NCBI GenBank assembly: GCA_021298015.1
Contig: JAJTGY010000008.1
Location: forward strand, 1 to 64,000
DNA from: Flammeovirgaceae bacterium
GTDB lineage: Bacteria > Bacteroidota > Bacteroidia > Cytophagales > Cyclobacteriaceae
DNA: 64,000 nucleotides
Direction: 5' to 3'
The notes beneath the pieces are model-generated. The model was not told the origin of the DNA. It was given only the letters and a program-made list of their open reading frames with translations, and did no database searches. Made by a program: the position numbers and the translations under genes. Each line of letters begins with the position of its first letter. Positions within the stretch are counted from its first letter, which is position 1. Of this stretch, positions 7,148-16,601 are shown piece by piece.

Positions 7148-8248
7148 ATGGCGTCAACTGCGAAAATCAAGACCAAACTACGCGAGTGGCGCGATGCCTT
7201 CGTGTTTGCCGTTGTTGTTGCCACCTTGTTCAGGTGGTCGCTGGCGGAAGCTTTTGTGATCCCCACTTCCTCGATGGAGAACAGCTTGTTAGTGGGTGAT
7301 TATCTGGTCGTCAGCAAGATTCACTATGGCAGCCGTACACCGCGAACACCCTTGCAGATACCGTTGACGCATCAGAAAATCTGGGGCACGGAAATTCCGT
7401 CATACCTGGATTGGATTCAGTTACCGTCTTATCGCCTTCCAGGCCTGCAGGGCGTGAGGCGTGGTGAGCCGGTGGTATTCAACGTGCCGCAGGATCTGCT
7501 GGATCCCGCGGTTCGCCCCGTTGATCTCAAGACGTATCTGATCAAACGCTGCGTTGCCATTGGTGGCGATGTGGTGGAGGTTCGAAACCGCCAACTTTTT
7601 ATCAATAACCGGATGGCCGAAAATCCGGAGGGCCTTATGCACAGTTACTGGGTGACTGCGCATGATGAGTTAAGCGCCCGAACACGAGACCGTCTGAATC
7701 TGGGCACTGATGATGTGTCTCTTTTGGGACGGCAGGCAGATCGCAGTGTAATGTATCGTATGCTGCTCACGGAAAGGCAAAAGGCCGAGTTGGAAGCCCT
7801 GCCATTTATACGATCTGTTGAACCCGATCGCGAGGTGTCAAGCCGAATGGGATTCCCACTTTTTCCTATAGGTACCGCTGCCCGATGGGATGGTGACGAG
7901 TATGGCCCGGTAAGAGTGCCTGCGGAAGGTATGACGATCGCAGTGAATGATTCAACGTGGCGAGTCTACGGAGATTACATATCGAAATACGAAGGGCACG
8001 ACCATGTTGTTTTTAGCCAAGGCCGGCTATTGGTGGATGGGAAAGCCATGCCTACTTACACCTTCCAACAAAATTACTATTTCATGATGGGCGACAGCCG
8101 GCACAATTCACTGGACTCCCGCTATTGGGGATTTGTGCCTGAAGATCACATTGTAGGCAAGCCGCTTTTCGTCTGGATGTCGGTGGAAAAAGAAGCGGAC
8201 CTTGTCAACAAGGTCCGCTGGAGCAGATTATTCAAATGGATTGACTGA
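7148..8248 (+). CDS. lepB: Signal peptidase I
   Basis: A 366-residue inner-membrane serine protease that removes signal peptides from exported proteins. One N-terminal transmembrane helix (about 17-35) leads into the catalytic box PTSSMENSL with nucleophile Ser42. The general-base lysine is Lys133 in YLIKRCVAIGGD (box D), and box E is GDSRHNSLDSRYWG. A roughly 130-residue insert between boxes D and E makes it longer than the E. coli enzyme, as is usual in Bacteroidota. The last coding bases contain a long palindrome that works as a terminator for the opposing rho gene. The start fits the short cytoplasmic tail. Confidence 0.96.
   Translation: MASTAKIKTKLREWRDAFVFAVVVATLFRWSLAEAFVIPTSSMENSLLVGDYLVVSKIHYGSRTPRTPLQIPLTHQKIWGTEIPSYLDWIQLPSYRLPGLQGVRRGEPVVFNVPQDLLDPAVRPVDLKTYLIKRCVAIGGDVVEVRNRQLFINNRMAENPEGLMHSYWVTAHDELSARTRDRLNLGTDDVSLLGRQADRSVMYRMLLTERQKAELEALPFIRSVEPDREVSSRMGFPLFPIGTAARWDGDEYGPVRVPAEGMTIAVNDSTWRVYGDYISKYEGHDHVVFSQGRLLVDGKAMPTYTFQQNYYFMMGDSRHNSLDSRYWGFVPEDHIVGKPLFVWMSVEKEADLVNKVRWSRLFKWID
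8187..8219 (-). terminator. Rho-gene terminator lying inside the lepB coding end
   Basis: A 12-bp perfect inverted repeat with a CA centre (arms 8194-8205 and 8208-8219). Read on the minus strand, the hairpin is followed by TCTTTTTCC, a U-rich tail, and lies 31 nt past the rho stop codon. On the plus strand no U tract follows, so it is directional for rho. The same bases encode lepB residues near ADLVNKVRW. Confidence 0.72.
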
Positions 8249-8249
8249 C

Positions 8250-9800
8250 CTATCCGTTCATCGAGATCAGGAACTCTTCGTTGTTTCGTGTTCCTTTCAT
8301 CTTGGATTGCAGGAATTCCATCGCTTCTACGGAATTCATGTCGGCCATGAACTTGCGTAGAATCCACACGCGCTGCATTTCTTCTTCGCGCATCAGCAAA
8401 TCTTCGCGTCTGGTGCCCGAAGCCGGTACATCAATTGACGGATAAATTCTGCGGTTGGCCAGTTTGCGATCGAGTTGCAGTTCCATGTTACCTGTGCCTT
8501 TGAATTCTTCAAAGATCACTTCGTCCATCTTCGAGCCGGTATCGATCAAGGCGGTGGCAATAATGGTGAGCGAACCGCCATTTTCAATTTTACGGGCAGC
8601 GCCAAAAAAGCGTTTTGGTTTGTGCAAGGCATTGGCGTCCACACCACCCGACAAGATCTTGCCGGAGGAAGGAACCACCGTGTTGTGAGCACGTGCCAGG
8701 CGCGTGATGGAATCCAGCAGGATGACCACATCGTGGCCACACTCGACCATGCGTTTGGCTTTCTCCAGCACGATGCCGGCTACTTTTACGTGGCGCTCGG
8801 CCTGTTCGTCAAACGTAGAGGCAATTACTTCGGCACGTACGCTGCGCGCCATGTCGGTAACTTCTTCCGGACGTTCGTCAATTAACAATACGATGAGGTA
8901 AACTTCCGGATGGTTTTCGGCAATGGCGTTGGCAATGTTTTTCAACAAGACCGTTTTACCGGTTTTGGGTTGAGCCACAATCATACCGCGCTGACCCTTA
9001 CCAATTGGAGAGAACAAGTCCAAAATGCGGGTGGACATGTTATCCGGAGTAGTGCTTAGCCTGAGTTTTTCGTTGGGGAAAAGAGGCGTGAGGTATTCAA
9101 ACGCGACCCGGTCACGAATTTCGTCCGTAGTCTTTCCGTTAACCGTATCTACTTTCAATAACGCGAAATACTTTTCACCTTCCTTCGGGGGGCGAATGGT
9201 GCCGCGCACGGTATCCCCCACTTTGAGGCCCAGCATCTTGATTTGAGAAGGCGAGACATAAATGTCATCTGGGCTGGCCAGGTAATTGTAATCGGATGAA
9301 CGGAGGAAACCGTACCCGTCCTGCATAATCTCCAAAACTCCTTCACTGCCTACGGCACCATCAAATTCTTTGATGAACTCGCGTCTGCTGGCGATTTGAG
9401 GATTTACTTGCTGAGGTGGCTGAGGTGCACGTTCTTCGCGCGGCTCGGGTGACGGGGCTTGCGCTGGACGGGCTACCGGGCGCTCGGGCTCAAACGTAGG
9501 CACAGCCGAGCTGAGATCAATATCATCAATCGACTTCGCGATTTCTTCTGCATTGCTTTCTTTGGCGGGCTTGGGGGCCACATTCTCGCGTCTGCGCGGC
9601 CGGATTTTGCGGTCGGTGTCGTTAGCCAAAGGCGGATCGGGCGTTTTGTCCTTGCCTTCGGGGCTAATGGCTTGTTGGTCGAGGATCTTGTAGACGAGTT
9701 CTTGTTTGCCCAGTTTCTTGGCATTTCTTACGCCCATGCCTTCGGCAATCTCTTTCAGCTCAGACAGGAGCCTGACATTCAGGTCGTCAATGGTATACAT
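8250..9800 (-). CDS. rho: Transcription termination factor Rho
   Basis: A 516-residue hexameric RNA helicase that ends transcription at C-rich unstructured RNA. Order of parts: Rho N-terminal helical domain (residues 1-35), a long basic and proline-rich insert with low complexity (about 45-140, typical of Bacteroidota Rho), the cold-shock-like RNA-binding domain ([18 protein letters not shown]), and the RecA-like ATPase with Walker [13 protein letters not shown] and Walker [15 protein letters not shown]. The Q-loop/R-loop region [22 protein letters not shown] is also present. It is divergent from serS and convergent with lepB, the two stops being one base apart. Confidence 0.97.
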   Translation of the reverse strand: MYTIDDLNVRLLSELKEIAEGMGVRNAKKLGKQELVYKILDQQAISPEGKDKTPDPPLANDTDRKIRPRRRENVAPKPAKESNAEEIAKSIDDIDLSSAVPTFEPERPVARPAQAPSPEPREERAPQPPQQVNPQIASRREFIKEFDGAVGSEGVLEIMQDGYGFLRSSDYNYLASPDDIYVSPSQIKMLGLKVGDTVRGTIRPPKEGEKYFALLKVDTVNGKTTDEIRDRVAFEYLTPLFPNEKLRLSTTPDNMSTRILDLFSPIGKGQRGMIVAQPKTGKTVLLKNIANAIAENHPEVYLIVLLIDERPEEVTDMARSVRAEVIASTFDEQAERHVKVAGIVLEKAKRMVECGHDVVILLDSITRLARAHNTVVPSSGKILSGGVDANALHKPKRFFGAARKIENGGSLTIIATALIDTGSKMDEVIFEEFKGTGNMELQLDRKLANRRIYPSIDVPASGTRREDLLMREEEMQRVWILRKFMADMNSVEAMEFLQSKMKGTRNNEEFLISMNG

Positions 9801-9928
9801 GCAGAAATTAAAAAGTTAGTTAAAAGGAAAATTCACTGTTTAGGGAGAAACTATCATGGAACGATTCAATACCGGTTAAAGTACAAGTCGAATTTTATTG
9901 CTGAGTCTTTAGATTTTGATGACCTGGG

Positions 9929-9945
9929 AGGGTCTGAAAGACCCT
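9929..9945. repeat. Perfect 7-bp inverted repeat between rho and serS
   Basis: AGGGTCT (9929-9935), GAA, AGACCCT (9939-9945). It lies 13 bp upstream of the serS -7 box and also upstream of rho, so it could be an operator or an RNA hairpin. The wider context GACCTgggAGGGTCTgaaAGACCCTgcaAG resembles the dispersed palindromes found in many Bacteroidota genomes, with decayed outer arms. Confidence 0.5.
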
Positions 9946-9957
9946 GCAAGTATAGGG

Positions 9958-9965
9958 TAAATTTG
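9958..9965 (+). promoter_or_regulatory. -7 box for serS
   Basis: TAAATTTG matches TAnnTTTG exactly and would give a leader of about 55 nt before ATG 10028. The expected -33 position falls in or next to the 9929-9945 palindrome and shows no TTTG, so the promoter may be activator-dependent or weak. Confidence 0.45.
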
Positions 9966-10027
9966 GCGATTATCAAACCGGCCTTGAAAAAAGTAAGTAA
10001 TTTGCGCCCCTTCAAAAATCACAGTTT

Positions 10028-11299
10028 ATGCTGCTATTGAGCTACCTGCGGGAGAGTCGTCAACAGGCCATAGAGGGTTTGCGCAAACGCAACCTGAAAG
10101 ATGCCGAGGGGATGGTAAGCGAAGTAATTCGGTTGGATGATGAGCGTAAGGAAACGCAAACGCAACTGGACAAAATCAAGGCGGACATCAACACCCGTTC
10201 ACGCGAAATCGGGGAGTTGATGAAATCCAAACAAAATGATCAGGCCAACCCCTTGCGCGAAGAAGTGGCCGGCTGGAAAACCGAGGTGAAGACACTTGAG
10301 GATAAACTGGCCTTACTTGAAAGCGACCTGCGCATCAGCCTGTACAAAATCCCCAACGTACCGGCAGCATCGGTTCCTGCCGGCAAGTCAGCGGAAGATA
10401 ACATCGTGGCCTACCAGCACGGTGCCATTCCCGTATTACCTGAGGGGTCGCTGCCGCATTGGGAGCTGATAAAAAAGTACGACATCATCGATTTTGATCT
10501 GGGTGTAAAAATTTCAGGAGCAGGATTTCCGGTGTATAAAGGCAAGGGAGCAAAGTTGCAACGGGCTCTGATCAATTTCTTCCTGGATGAGGCCGCGAAG
10601 GCCGGGTATGCGGAGGTTATGCCGCCCATTGTCGTGAATGAAGCAAGCGGCTATGGCACGGGGCAATTGCCGGATAAGGAGGGGCAGATGTATTTTATTC
10701 CGCAGGATGGCCTCTATCTGATTCCCACAGCGGAGGTGCCGATTACCAACCTTTACCGCGATGTCATTCTTACCGAGGCCGAACTGCCCGTCAAGAATGT
10801 GGGCTACACACCTTGCTTCAGGCGCGAAGCTGGAAGCTGGGGGGCGCACGTACGCGGACTCAATCGCCTTCATCAGTTTGATAAGGTCGAAATTGTTCAG
10901 ATCACGCGCCCCGAGGACTCGTATCGCGTGCTGGATGAAATGTGCGCACACGTGCAAAGTCTGCTGGAAAAACTTGAGCTTCCGTATCGCAAACTACTAC
11001 TCTGCGGGGGCGACATGGGCTTTAACTCGGCCCAGACGTTTGACATGGAGGTGTTTTCGGCAGCGCAACAACGCTGGCTGGAAGTGAGCTCCGTCAGCAA
11101 TTTTGAAACCTACCAGGCAAACCGGCTGAAACTGCGCTACAAGTCGGGCGAGGGTAAAACCCAATTGCTACACACGCTGAATGGCAGTGCGCTGGCTTTG
11201 CCCCGCATTGTGGCGGCCTTATTGGAAAACAATCAGTCTGCCGCTGGCATTCGTATCCCACCTGTGTTGGTGCCGTACACCGGATTTGACAAAATTTAG
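10028..11299 (+). CDS. serS: Seryl-tRNA synthetase
   Basis: A 423-residue class II aminoacyl-tRNA synthetase that charges tRNA-Ser (and tRNA-Sec where present). The N-terminal antiparallel coiled coil that grips the tRNA long arm covers about residues 25-105. The catalytic core has motif 2 TPCFRREAGSWG and motif 3 NGSALALPRIVAALLENNQ, plus the serine-binding TAEVPITNLY. Length and order are normal. The gene ends in a 4-bp convergent overlap with dabB. Confidence 0.97.
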   Translation: MLLLSYLRESRQQAIEGLRKRNLKDAEGMVSEVIRLDDERKETQTQLDKIKADINTRSREIGELMKSKQNDQANPLREEVAGWKTEVKTLEDKLALLESDLRISLYKIPNVPAASVPAGKSAEDNIVAYQHGAIPVLPEGSLPHWELIKKYDIIDFDLGVKISGAGFPVYKGKGAKLQRALINFFLDEAAKAGYAEVMPPIVVNEASGYGTGQLPDKEGQMYFIPQDGLYLIPTAEVPITNLYRDVILTEAELPVKNVGYTPCFRREAGSWGAHVRGLNRLHQFDKVEIVQITRPEDSYRVLDEMCAHVQSLLEKLELPYRKLLLCGGDMGFNSAQTFDMEVFSAAQQRWLEVSSVSNFETYQANRLKLRYKSGEGKTQLLHTLNGSALALPRIVAALLENNQSAAGIRIPPVLVPYTGFDKI

Positions 11300-13164
11300 C
11301 TCGACCGGTAGGCCATTTCGTATACCGATTTGGCGTGTGGCCCCAGGAACACACGCGCGTAAATTCTTACGATGGCCAGACCATCTACGATAAAACTAAG
11401 TGAGGTGAAGAAGGCCAGTACAATCTGATCTTCGTGAATGTGATTGAAGATCAGGTCCTCCCCCACAAAGGTGGGCGAGATGGGAAAGCCCATACAACCC
11501 AGGCAGGCAAGCAGAAAAGCAAGTCCGTATTTCGGGTGCTGATGCGAGTAGCCGTGAAACTGATCAAGATTGATGGTGCCCTCCTGTTGTTTGATTTGGT
11601 ACAAGATGTAGTACCCCACCAGGCCAAACACGGCAACGCCACTGAGGTAGATGTGGATTTCGGTGAAGGTAAAGTTTTCGTTGAACGCCACGGCCAGAGC
11701 TACCCAGAAGTGGTTCATCACCACCATGAGCCAGCTGATGCGGGCATGAATTCGCTCCGTGAATGACTTAAGTACCAACACCAGGCCGATCGTGCTGAAG
11801 ATATACGGAATAGCACTGACCAGACCGGGGGGCACAATTTCTTTGTGATACACGCTGTAGAGCCCCACCAGGTACAGCGGTACAAAAAAGAACAGGATTC
11901 GGTGAGTAGCCAAAAAATTCAATTTGCGCCCGGCCCATTTTATCGGGCTCCAGAAATACCGGTAGAGAAACGCATCCAGGTTCCATTCTTTAAGGCATAA
12001 GATGTAGAAGGAGTACTCGAGCCGTTTGGGCAGCGAATCCTCCACCGTATGCTGACGCGGCTTGAAATTATAGAACTGTTCGCGTATCAGGTAGCTGACT
12101 ACGGAGGGCGATACCAATAACTGATAGGTTCGGAGAAAGGCATTACCGGCAAAGTGAATGAGCGCAAGGGCTTCCAGGCCTGCCGCCACTTCAATAAAAA
12201 TCAATCCGATTTGTGCTATCGAAGAGTACGCGATCTGACTCTTTACCGATGACTGCACGCGGGCAATACCGGTGGCCACAACGCTGGTCGTCAGGCCCAT
12301 CACACCAATGATTATGCGCACCAGCGTTTGATGTTCCCAGAAGGGAAAGGTACGCAGCATGATAAACACCCCGATGTGCACTGATAATGACCCGTAGAAG
12401 ATGGCGGTTGAAGGCGTGGGGCCTTCCATCGCCCGGGGCAACCAGGACGAGAAGGGGAGCTGGGCTGATTTGGCAGCAGCCGAAATCAGGAACATGAGCG
12501 AGATAAAAATGCCACTCCAGTGATGATTTTCGAGGTGCTTACTTACGGATTCAACGTTTTCCAACGCCTCAAACGTGATGTTCTCATGCCAGAAGTGGTG
12601 GAGCAGCCACATGGCCAGTAGTAAGCCAACATCACCAACCCGGTAGATTGAAAATACTTTTACCGCATTCTTGACCGGCAGATACCGATCACGGTAGAAG
12701 GCAATCAGTAAAAAGGATGAGATGCCCAAAATCTCCCACCCGACAAACAAAGTCTCGAGATTGCCAGAGAAAACCACAGCATTGTAACCGAGATAGAAAA
12801 GCAAGATGGTATTGAAAAAACGTTTGTATCCGGTTTCGCGGTGCAGGTAGTAACGGCTGTAGATCGTTACCAGGAACGTGAGCAGCGACCCGACAAACAC
12901 GTAGGTAGCTGTGATTTCATCAAACCTGAAATCCAGGTAGAACTCATAGCCATCGGTTTTGTAGAGGACTATATCCTTTAAATTCAGATCCGGATACCCG
13001 TGCCACAGCCAGTACAGGAGGAAGATCTGGAAGCACACCAGGTGAAGGCCAACCGATACGAAGGCTACTTGTGACATCAGCGTCTCTTGCCGGCCCGGAA
13101 TGACTAAGCTGATCAGGAAGGCGGCCAGCGGAATGAGAATGAATACTTCGAGCAAGGAGGTCAT
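11296..13164 (-). CDS. dabB: DabB-like proton-conducting membrane subunit of the DAB inorganic-carbon pump
   Basis: A 622-residue polytopic membrane protein of the NuoL/MrpA antiporter-like family. The proton-translocating core is recognisable: an IYSRYYLHRETGYKRFF segment, FVGWEILGISSFLLIAFYRDR, AAKSAQLPFSSWLPRAMEGPTPSTA and SSVKSQIAYSSIAQIGL. No other complex I or Mrp gene is nearby. Its partner is the adjacent dabA, 1 bp upstream, so it is better read as DabB, which supplies the proton-motive-force coupling for CO2 hydration by DabA. In many dab loci B comes before A; here A comes first. Confidence 0.88.
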   Translation of the reverse strand: MTSLLEVFILIPLAAFLISLVIPGRQETLMSQVAFVSVGLHLVCFQIFLLYWLWHGYPDLNLKDIVLYKTDGYEFYLDFRFDEITATYVFVGSLLTFLVTIYSRYYLHRETGYKRFFNTILLFYLGYNAVVFSGNLETLFVGWEILGISSFLLIAFYRDRYLPVKNAVKVFSIYRVGDVGLLLAMWLLHHFWHENITFEALENVESVSKHLENHHWSGIFISLMFLISAAAKSAQLPFSSWLPRAMEGPTPSTAIFYGSLSVHIGVFIMLRTFPFWEHQTLVRIIIGVMGLTTSVVATGIARVQSSVKSQIAYSSIAQIGLIFIEVAAGLEALALIHFAGNAFLRTYQLLVSPSVVSYLIREQFYNFKPRQHTVEDSLPKRLEYSFYILCLKEWNLDAFLYRYFWSPIKWAGRKLNFLATHRILFFFVPLYLVGLYSVYHKEIVPPGLVSAIPYIFSTIGLVLVLKSFTERIHARISWLMVVMNHFWVALAVAFNENFTFTEIHIYLSGVAVFGLVGYYILYQIKQQEGTINLDQFHGYSHQHPKYGLAFLLACLGCMGFPISPTFVGEDLIFNHIHEDQIVLAFFTSLSFIVDGLAIVRIYARVFLGPHAKSVYEMAYRSS

Positions 13165-13165
13165 A

Positions 13166-15730
13166 TCACGGGATTAGATAAACCGGAAAATTTTCAGCGT
13201 TGGTCTCCAGCAAAAGATCAAGGTTGTCAATTTGCGGAAGTTTGCCCGCCAGGGGCTCGTACGGATGGAAGCGGCCATCGCTGAACGCATAGCACACGTG
13301 TGTTTCGGGGTCGACTACGACCAGATTAACCCACTCGTTTATGAACCACTCGTATGTTTCTTTTGAGCGTTGAATAGTCTGGAGAACAACAGACGGGAAC
13401 TGCTCCACGATGATCAACAGCCGCACGGGGTCATGAACTTCAATCATCTGGCTGGGTAAGCCGGGCCGGAGGTCACCATCGATGCCGTTGGCCACGCCAA
13501 ACAGGCCCATGACGTTGTGCGGCAGCTTGGTGCCGGCACCGAGCTTCTGGTTATCAACCCGCGAGAAGAAATACTCCAGATTGATACCACCACATACCGG
13601 TGCGGCAGCTTTCAGAATGTTAAAGAGATATTGGCCATCCGGATCTACCTGGTAATCATACGAGTTCATGAATGACCTGCGATCAAGAAATAAGCCGCGT
13701 GTCATACTTCTCCGACCCACAATACAAAGTGCATTGGTGGAGTGATTCAATTCCGGACGCGGCTCAAACAGGGAAACGCTGCGCACGCGAACCCGTTCAT
13801 GAATTTCCGGTCCGGTCAGGCGTGTATTAATCGACTCAAACCTACGCGAGCGCTCTTTTGCATTGGCATTCAGCGCTTGATTAAATGTTTCGATATTAGT
13901 CACATGCAGTTTGAGCTGCTCGGCCGTCAAATGGATTTCGTCAAAAAACTCGATGTCATCGCGCGTGGTATCATGCAAGGCGCCTACAAAGCGTGTCGAA
14001 TCCGGAATAACGATTCCTCGGGTTATCAATAGCGCGCGTACTCCCGGGTGGTTGGCCATCGTGCAGACCACGCGTGCATTAACGGAACCTGGTCGACCGG
14101 AACAAGCTCCGCAATCATAGGCAGCAAAATGCGGATTGTTGACGCTGCTGGAACCGTGCCCTACCACATAAACCAGCGGTGAGAAGTTTTTGACCAAGCC
14201 AATACTCTTCAAAAGGCTTTCCACCCGATTTGCCATTTCATCCAGAGTGTAGCCCACCTGCAGCCCGTGTTCCTTTTCCTGATTTTGGTTGATGACCGAC
14301 AAGTGCGCCAGTTTGTTCATGTGCCTGAACGAACTGGCCGTGGCCGGACCCATGGTGGGCTTGAAAATATTGACGAACAATTTCAGGGCCGACCAAAAAC
14401 CAAGTGTCTGCGATATCAGCCAACCGCGGAAAAGCGAGTGGGTTTTTTTCGTAAAGTGCAGATCCTTTTTGTTGTCAGCTTTTACACCTCCTTCGCGAAT
14501 GAGGTGTTTAGGTGTGACAGGGGCGGGGCATAACTTAGTTAAGAACTTACCATCGGTAGGCTGAAAGAAAAACTCCACGCCAAAAAAACCCGGTGTTCCA
14601 AACGTGGCACAGGCTGGGTCGAATCGCTCCAGATATCTTCGTAGCGAGCACTCGCGGTCATCAATACAAAATAGCCCTTGAAAACTTGGTGTGCCGCGGG
14701 AAGGGTGTTCTGGCCTTGGTGAAGAGATACCGGCCAACACCTGATCATAGTAGCTCCACTCAAAAGCTTCTTGCCAAAGTTCCAGTACAGCGTGCAAATC
14801 GGTTTGTTCCACCTTTTTGAAAAGAGGCTCCGGTTTTTCGGATAAACGACTGGCCAGGGGTTGCCATTGATTATCGAGCCGGTAGTCAAGGCTGTCAATT
14901 TCCAGCAATAACTCAAGGATTATCAGATCGTGCAGGGTTATTTGCCGGGTATCAAGCAACGTTTGCGGAGAGCCTTCAACCGTAGCCACCATACCGGACC
15001 AGCCCTGATGCGCAAATTGCTGGTCAAAAAGATAAGTCTCGTACAATGTCTCATCACCCACGACAACAGCAAGCAGATCTTCCATTTTCAACGAACCATC
15101 GGCCAGTAATTTCTTGGCCCGGGCAGTTCGAAAGAAGCTCGTGAAGCTCCGCTGCTCCATTTCCCGGATGGAGTCCAGAAAGCCTTTATGCCAAACGGGG
15201 AAATTCCAGATGGCGATACCCTGGTCCAGGTAGCTGCAGAGAATGCGAAAAAGTGTAGGGTGAACGAGCGAGTCGAGATCGATTTGGTAAATTTTTTTCC
15301 AATGGGCGCGAAGTGAACCTATTCGGGGCAACGGTCCTTTTTCATAGTGTTTGGTAACAAGACGCTCCTTCCACTCCTGTATCGCCTGCTGGCCATAGCG
15401 CAAAGCGATGCGGTGCTCCAGCACAGCTTCCCGAATCTGGCCACGCCTGAACAGGTCGCGGTATTCCGAAAGTTTCAGCGAAACCTTATATCCAAGAATC
15501 TCCGAAGCATGCCGGGTTCCCTCGAAAAACTTCATCTCCTGGAACGCATGAAGGGTGTTGTGGTGAATGAAATCTTTAAGCGGGGCCTGTGCAGGCAGGT
15601 AGTGTTTTATCTTTTCTAAGGTTGGCTTCTCATGAAAGCCGGAATCGAAATCAGGATTCATAAATTGATACGGTGAATTTTGAAGACTCGAATGCCGGGC
15701 ATCAAATGGCCCGTTGAGTTTCAAAATCAA
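13166..15730 (-). CDS. dabA: DabA (DUF2309), carbonic-anhydrase-like subunit of the DAB inorganic-carbon pump
   Basis: An 854-residue (TTG start) peripheral protein of the DUF2309/DabA family. In Halothiobacillus DabA2 the zinc is bound by Cys351, Asp353, His524 and Cys539. The same pattern is seen here as Cys355 and Asp357 (in FCIDDREC), His525 (in VVGHGSSS) and Cys540 (in AAYDCGAC). It is therefore expected to hydrate CO2 to bicarbonate one-way, driven through DabB. The TTG at 15730 overlaps the upstream stop as TTGA, suggesting coupling; an ATG at 15661 (MNPDFDSG) is the alternative and would give 831 residues. Confidence 0.9.
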   Translation of the reverse strand: MILKLNGPFDARHSSLQNSPYQFMNPDFDSGFHEKPTLEKIKHYLPAQAPLKDFIHHNTLHAFQEMKFFEGTRHASEILGYKVSLKLSEYRDLFRRGQIREAVLEHRIALRYGQQAIQEWKERLVTKHYEKGPLPRIGSLRAHWKKIYQIDLDSLVHPTLFRILCSYLDQGIAIWNFPVWHKGFLDSIREMEQRSFTSFFRTARAKKLLADGSLKMEDLLAVVVGDETLYETYLFDQQFAHQGWSGMVATVEGSPQTLLDTRQITLHDLIILELLLEIDSLDYRLDNQWQPLASRLSEKPEPLFKKVEQTDLHAVLELWQEAFEWSYYDQVLAGISSPRPEHPSRGTPSFQGLFCIDDRECSLRRYLERFDPACATFGTPGFFGVEFFFQPTDGKFLTKLCPAPVTPKHLIREGGVKADNKKDLHFTKKTHSLFRGWLISQTLGFWSALKLFVNIFKPTMGPATASSFRHMNKLAHLSVINQNQEKEHGLQVGYTLDEMANRVESLLKSIGLVKNFSPLVYVVGHGSSSVNNPHFAAYDCGACSGRPGSVNARVVCTMANHPGVRALLITRGIVIPDSTRFVGALHDTTRDDIEFFDEIHLTAEQLKLHVTNIETFNQALNANAKERSRRFESINTRLTGPEIHERVRVRSVSLFEPRPELNHSTNALCIVGRRSMTRGLFLDRRSFMNSYDYQVDPDGQYLFNILKAAAPVCGGINLEYFFSRVDNQKLGAGTKLPHNVMGLFGVANGIDGDLRPGLPSQMIEVHDPVRLLIIVEQFPSVVLQTIQRSKETYEWFINEWVNLVVVDPETHVCYAFSDGRFHPYEPLAGKLPQIDNLDLLLETNAENFPVYLIP

Positions 15731-16140
15731 ATGCGCAGAACCCGATGGTTCAGATGGTGCGCAACAATGCGCAACCCCGCAAGGAAAGAATCTTGAGCAT
15801 ACTTCGCATTGTACAGCCTACTGAGGTTATCTGATTCATGAACCAGAACATCCAGGCCACTGTGTTCTTTCGACTTGCTTTCGGAATTTTCTTCAATTTC
15901 ATCGGCCAGCAGCCAAATATGAGATTGCTTGAAGTCATGGTCACATGCCCGGATGGTTGATTGAGTAGCATCCTGGGCCAGTGTATTTTCCAATACATAG
16001 CCTACCTCAAGAGTAAGGCAAACAACTAGTAGCAAAGATGCCAGCGATCGAATCAAAACCGAACAAGTCACAAGGCAAGGTAACGCAATGTTGTGAACTT
16101 TCGTTTTAATTAGTTGGGTTTTTTCTCGGAAATAGATCAT
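15727..16140 (-). CDS. Small predicted exported protein upstream of dabA
   Basis: A 137-residue protein I do not recognise. A hydrophobic segment at about 22-49 (LVTCSVLIRSLASLLLVVCLTLEVG) would act as an uncleaved anchor or signal peptide; the rest is polar with an acidic patch EIEENSESKSKEHSG and a histidine-containing end HHLNHRVLRI. Its stop overlaps the dabA TTG start, so it is the first gene of the dab operon. Its ATG is only 23 bp from the ATG of the divergent small protein. A role in metal supply or inorganic-carbon handling is only suggested by position. Confidence 0.5.
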   Translation of the reverse strand: MIYFREKTQLIKTKVHNIALPCLVTCSVLIRSLASLLLVVCLTLEVGYVLENTLAQDATQSTIRACDHDFKQSHIWLLADEIEENSESKSKEHSGLDVLVHESDNLSRLYNAKYAQDSFLAGLRIVAHHLNHRVLRI

Positions 16141-16163
16141 GTTTGCTTTCGCATTTCTTTTCG

Positions 16164-16514
16164 ATGAAGCGCAGCAGTAATACTTTTATCTTTCGTAGTA
16201 TAGCTTGCACATTAGCGGCTGCGTGGCTTGTCCCGTTGCTGCTCCTCTGTTTTGGTGAGGCGATGCCGCAGCACGACCAGCCGGGTAGTCGGCTGGAGAG
16301 GTCACAACTTCATGGAGCCGTACAAAGTATTGTTGAGCCCGATGAAGAGGAGCGCGTGCATAAAGAATCGTCCGATGCGCCAACGCTGTATTGCCTCTCC
16401 GGTATTGATTTCGGTTTTGCCTTGGGGACGAGTCGCGTCAAAGCAGGCCTTCTGAATGCCCGGGCTGATTTACACCCGCCATTGTTCCGGCTTCACTGTT
16501 CGTTGATTATTTGA
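16164..16514 (+). CDS. Small predicted secreted protein upstream of the SulP gene
   Basis: A 116-residue protein of unknown function beginning MKRSSNTFIFRSIACTLAAAWLVPLLLLCFGEA, a clear signal-peptide-like N-terminus. The mature part is short and mostly polar (SRLERSQLHGAVQSIVEPDEEERVH) and ends in LHPPLFRLHCSLII, a beta-strand-like tail. ATG 16164 is preferred to an in-frame TTG at 16143, which would almost abut the divergent gene. It lies 87 bp upstream of the SulP transporter and is the plus-strand counterpart of the small protein in front of dabA. Confidence 0.5.
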   Translation: MKRSSNTFIFRSIACTLAAAWLVPLLLLCFGEAMPQHDQPGSRLERSQLHGAVQSIVEPDEEERVHKESSDAPTLYCLSGIDFGFALGTSRVKAGLLNARADLHPPLFRLHCSLII

Positions 16515-16544
16515 ACAAACTGTTTCGGGTTGTTCACCGACCCC

Positions 16545-16567
16545 GTTGAGGGCGTTTTGCGCCCAAC
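16545..16567 (+). other. Stem-loop upstream of the SulP gene
   Basis: GTT-GA-GGGCG, loop TTTTG, CGCCC-AAC: a 5-bp GC stem (16550-16554 with 16560-16564) continued by 3 bp after a two-base bulge. It lies 35 bp before the SulP ATG and is not followed by a T tract, so an operator or leader element is more likely than a terminator. Confidence 0.35.
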
Positions 16568-16601
16568 TCATGTTCAATTTCAGATCAACTAAACGTATTC
16601 T

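Noticed and set aside
11296-13164. Reading DabB as a complex I (NuoL) subunit
   Set aside because: No other nuo or mrp gene is adjacent, and DabA with full zinc ligands lies 1 bp upstream.
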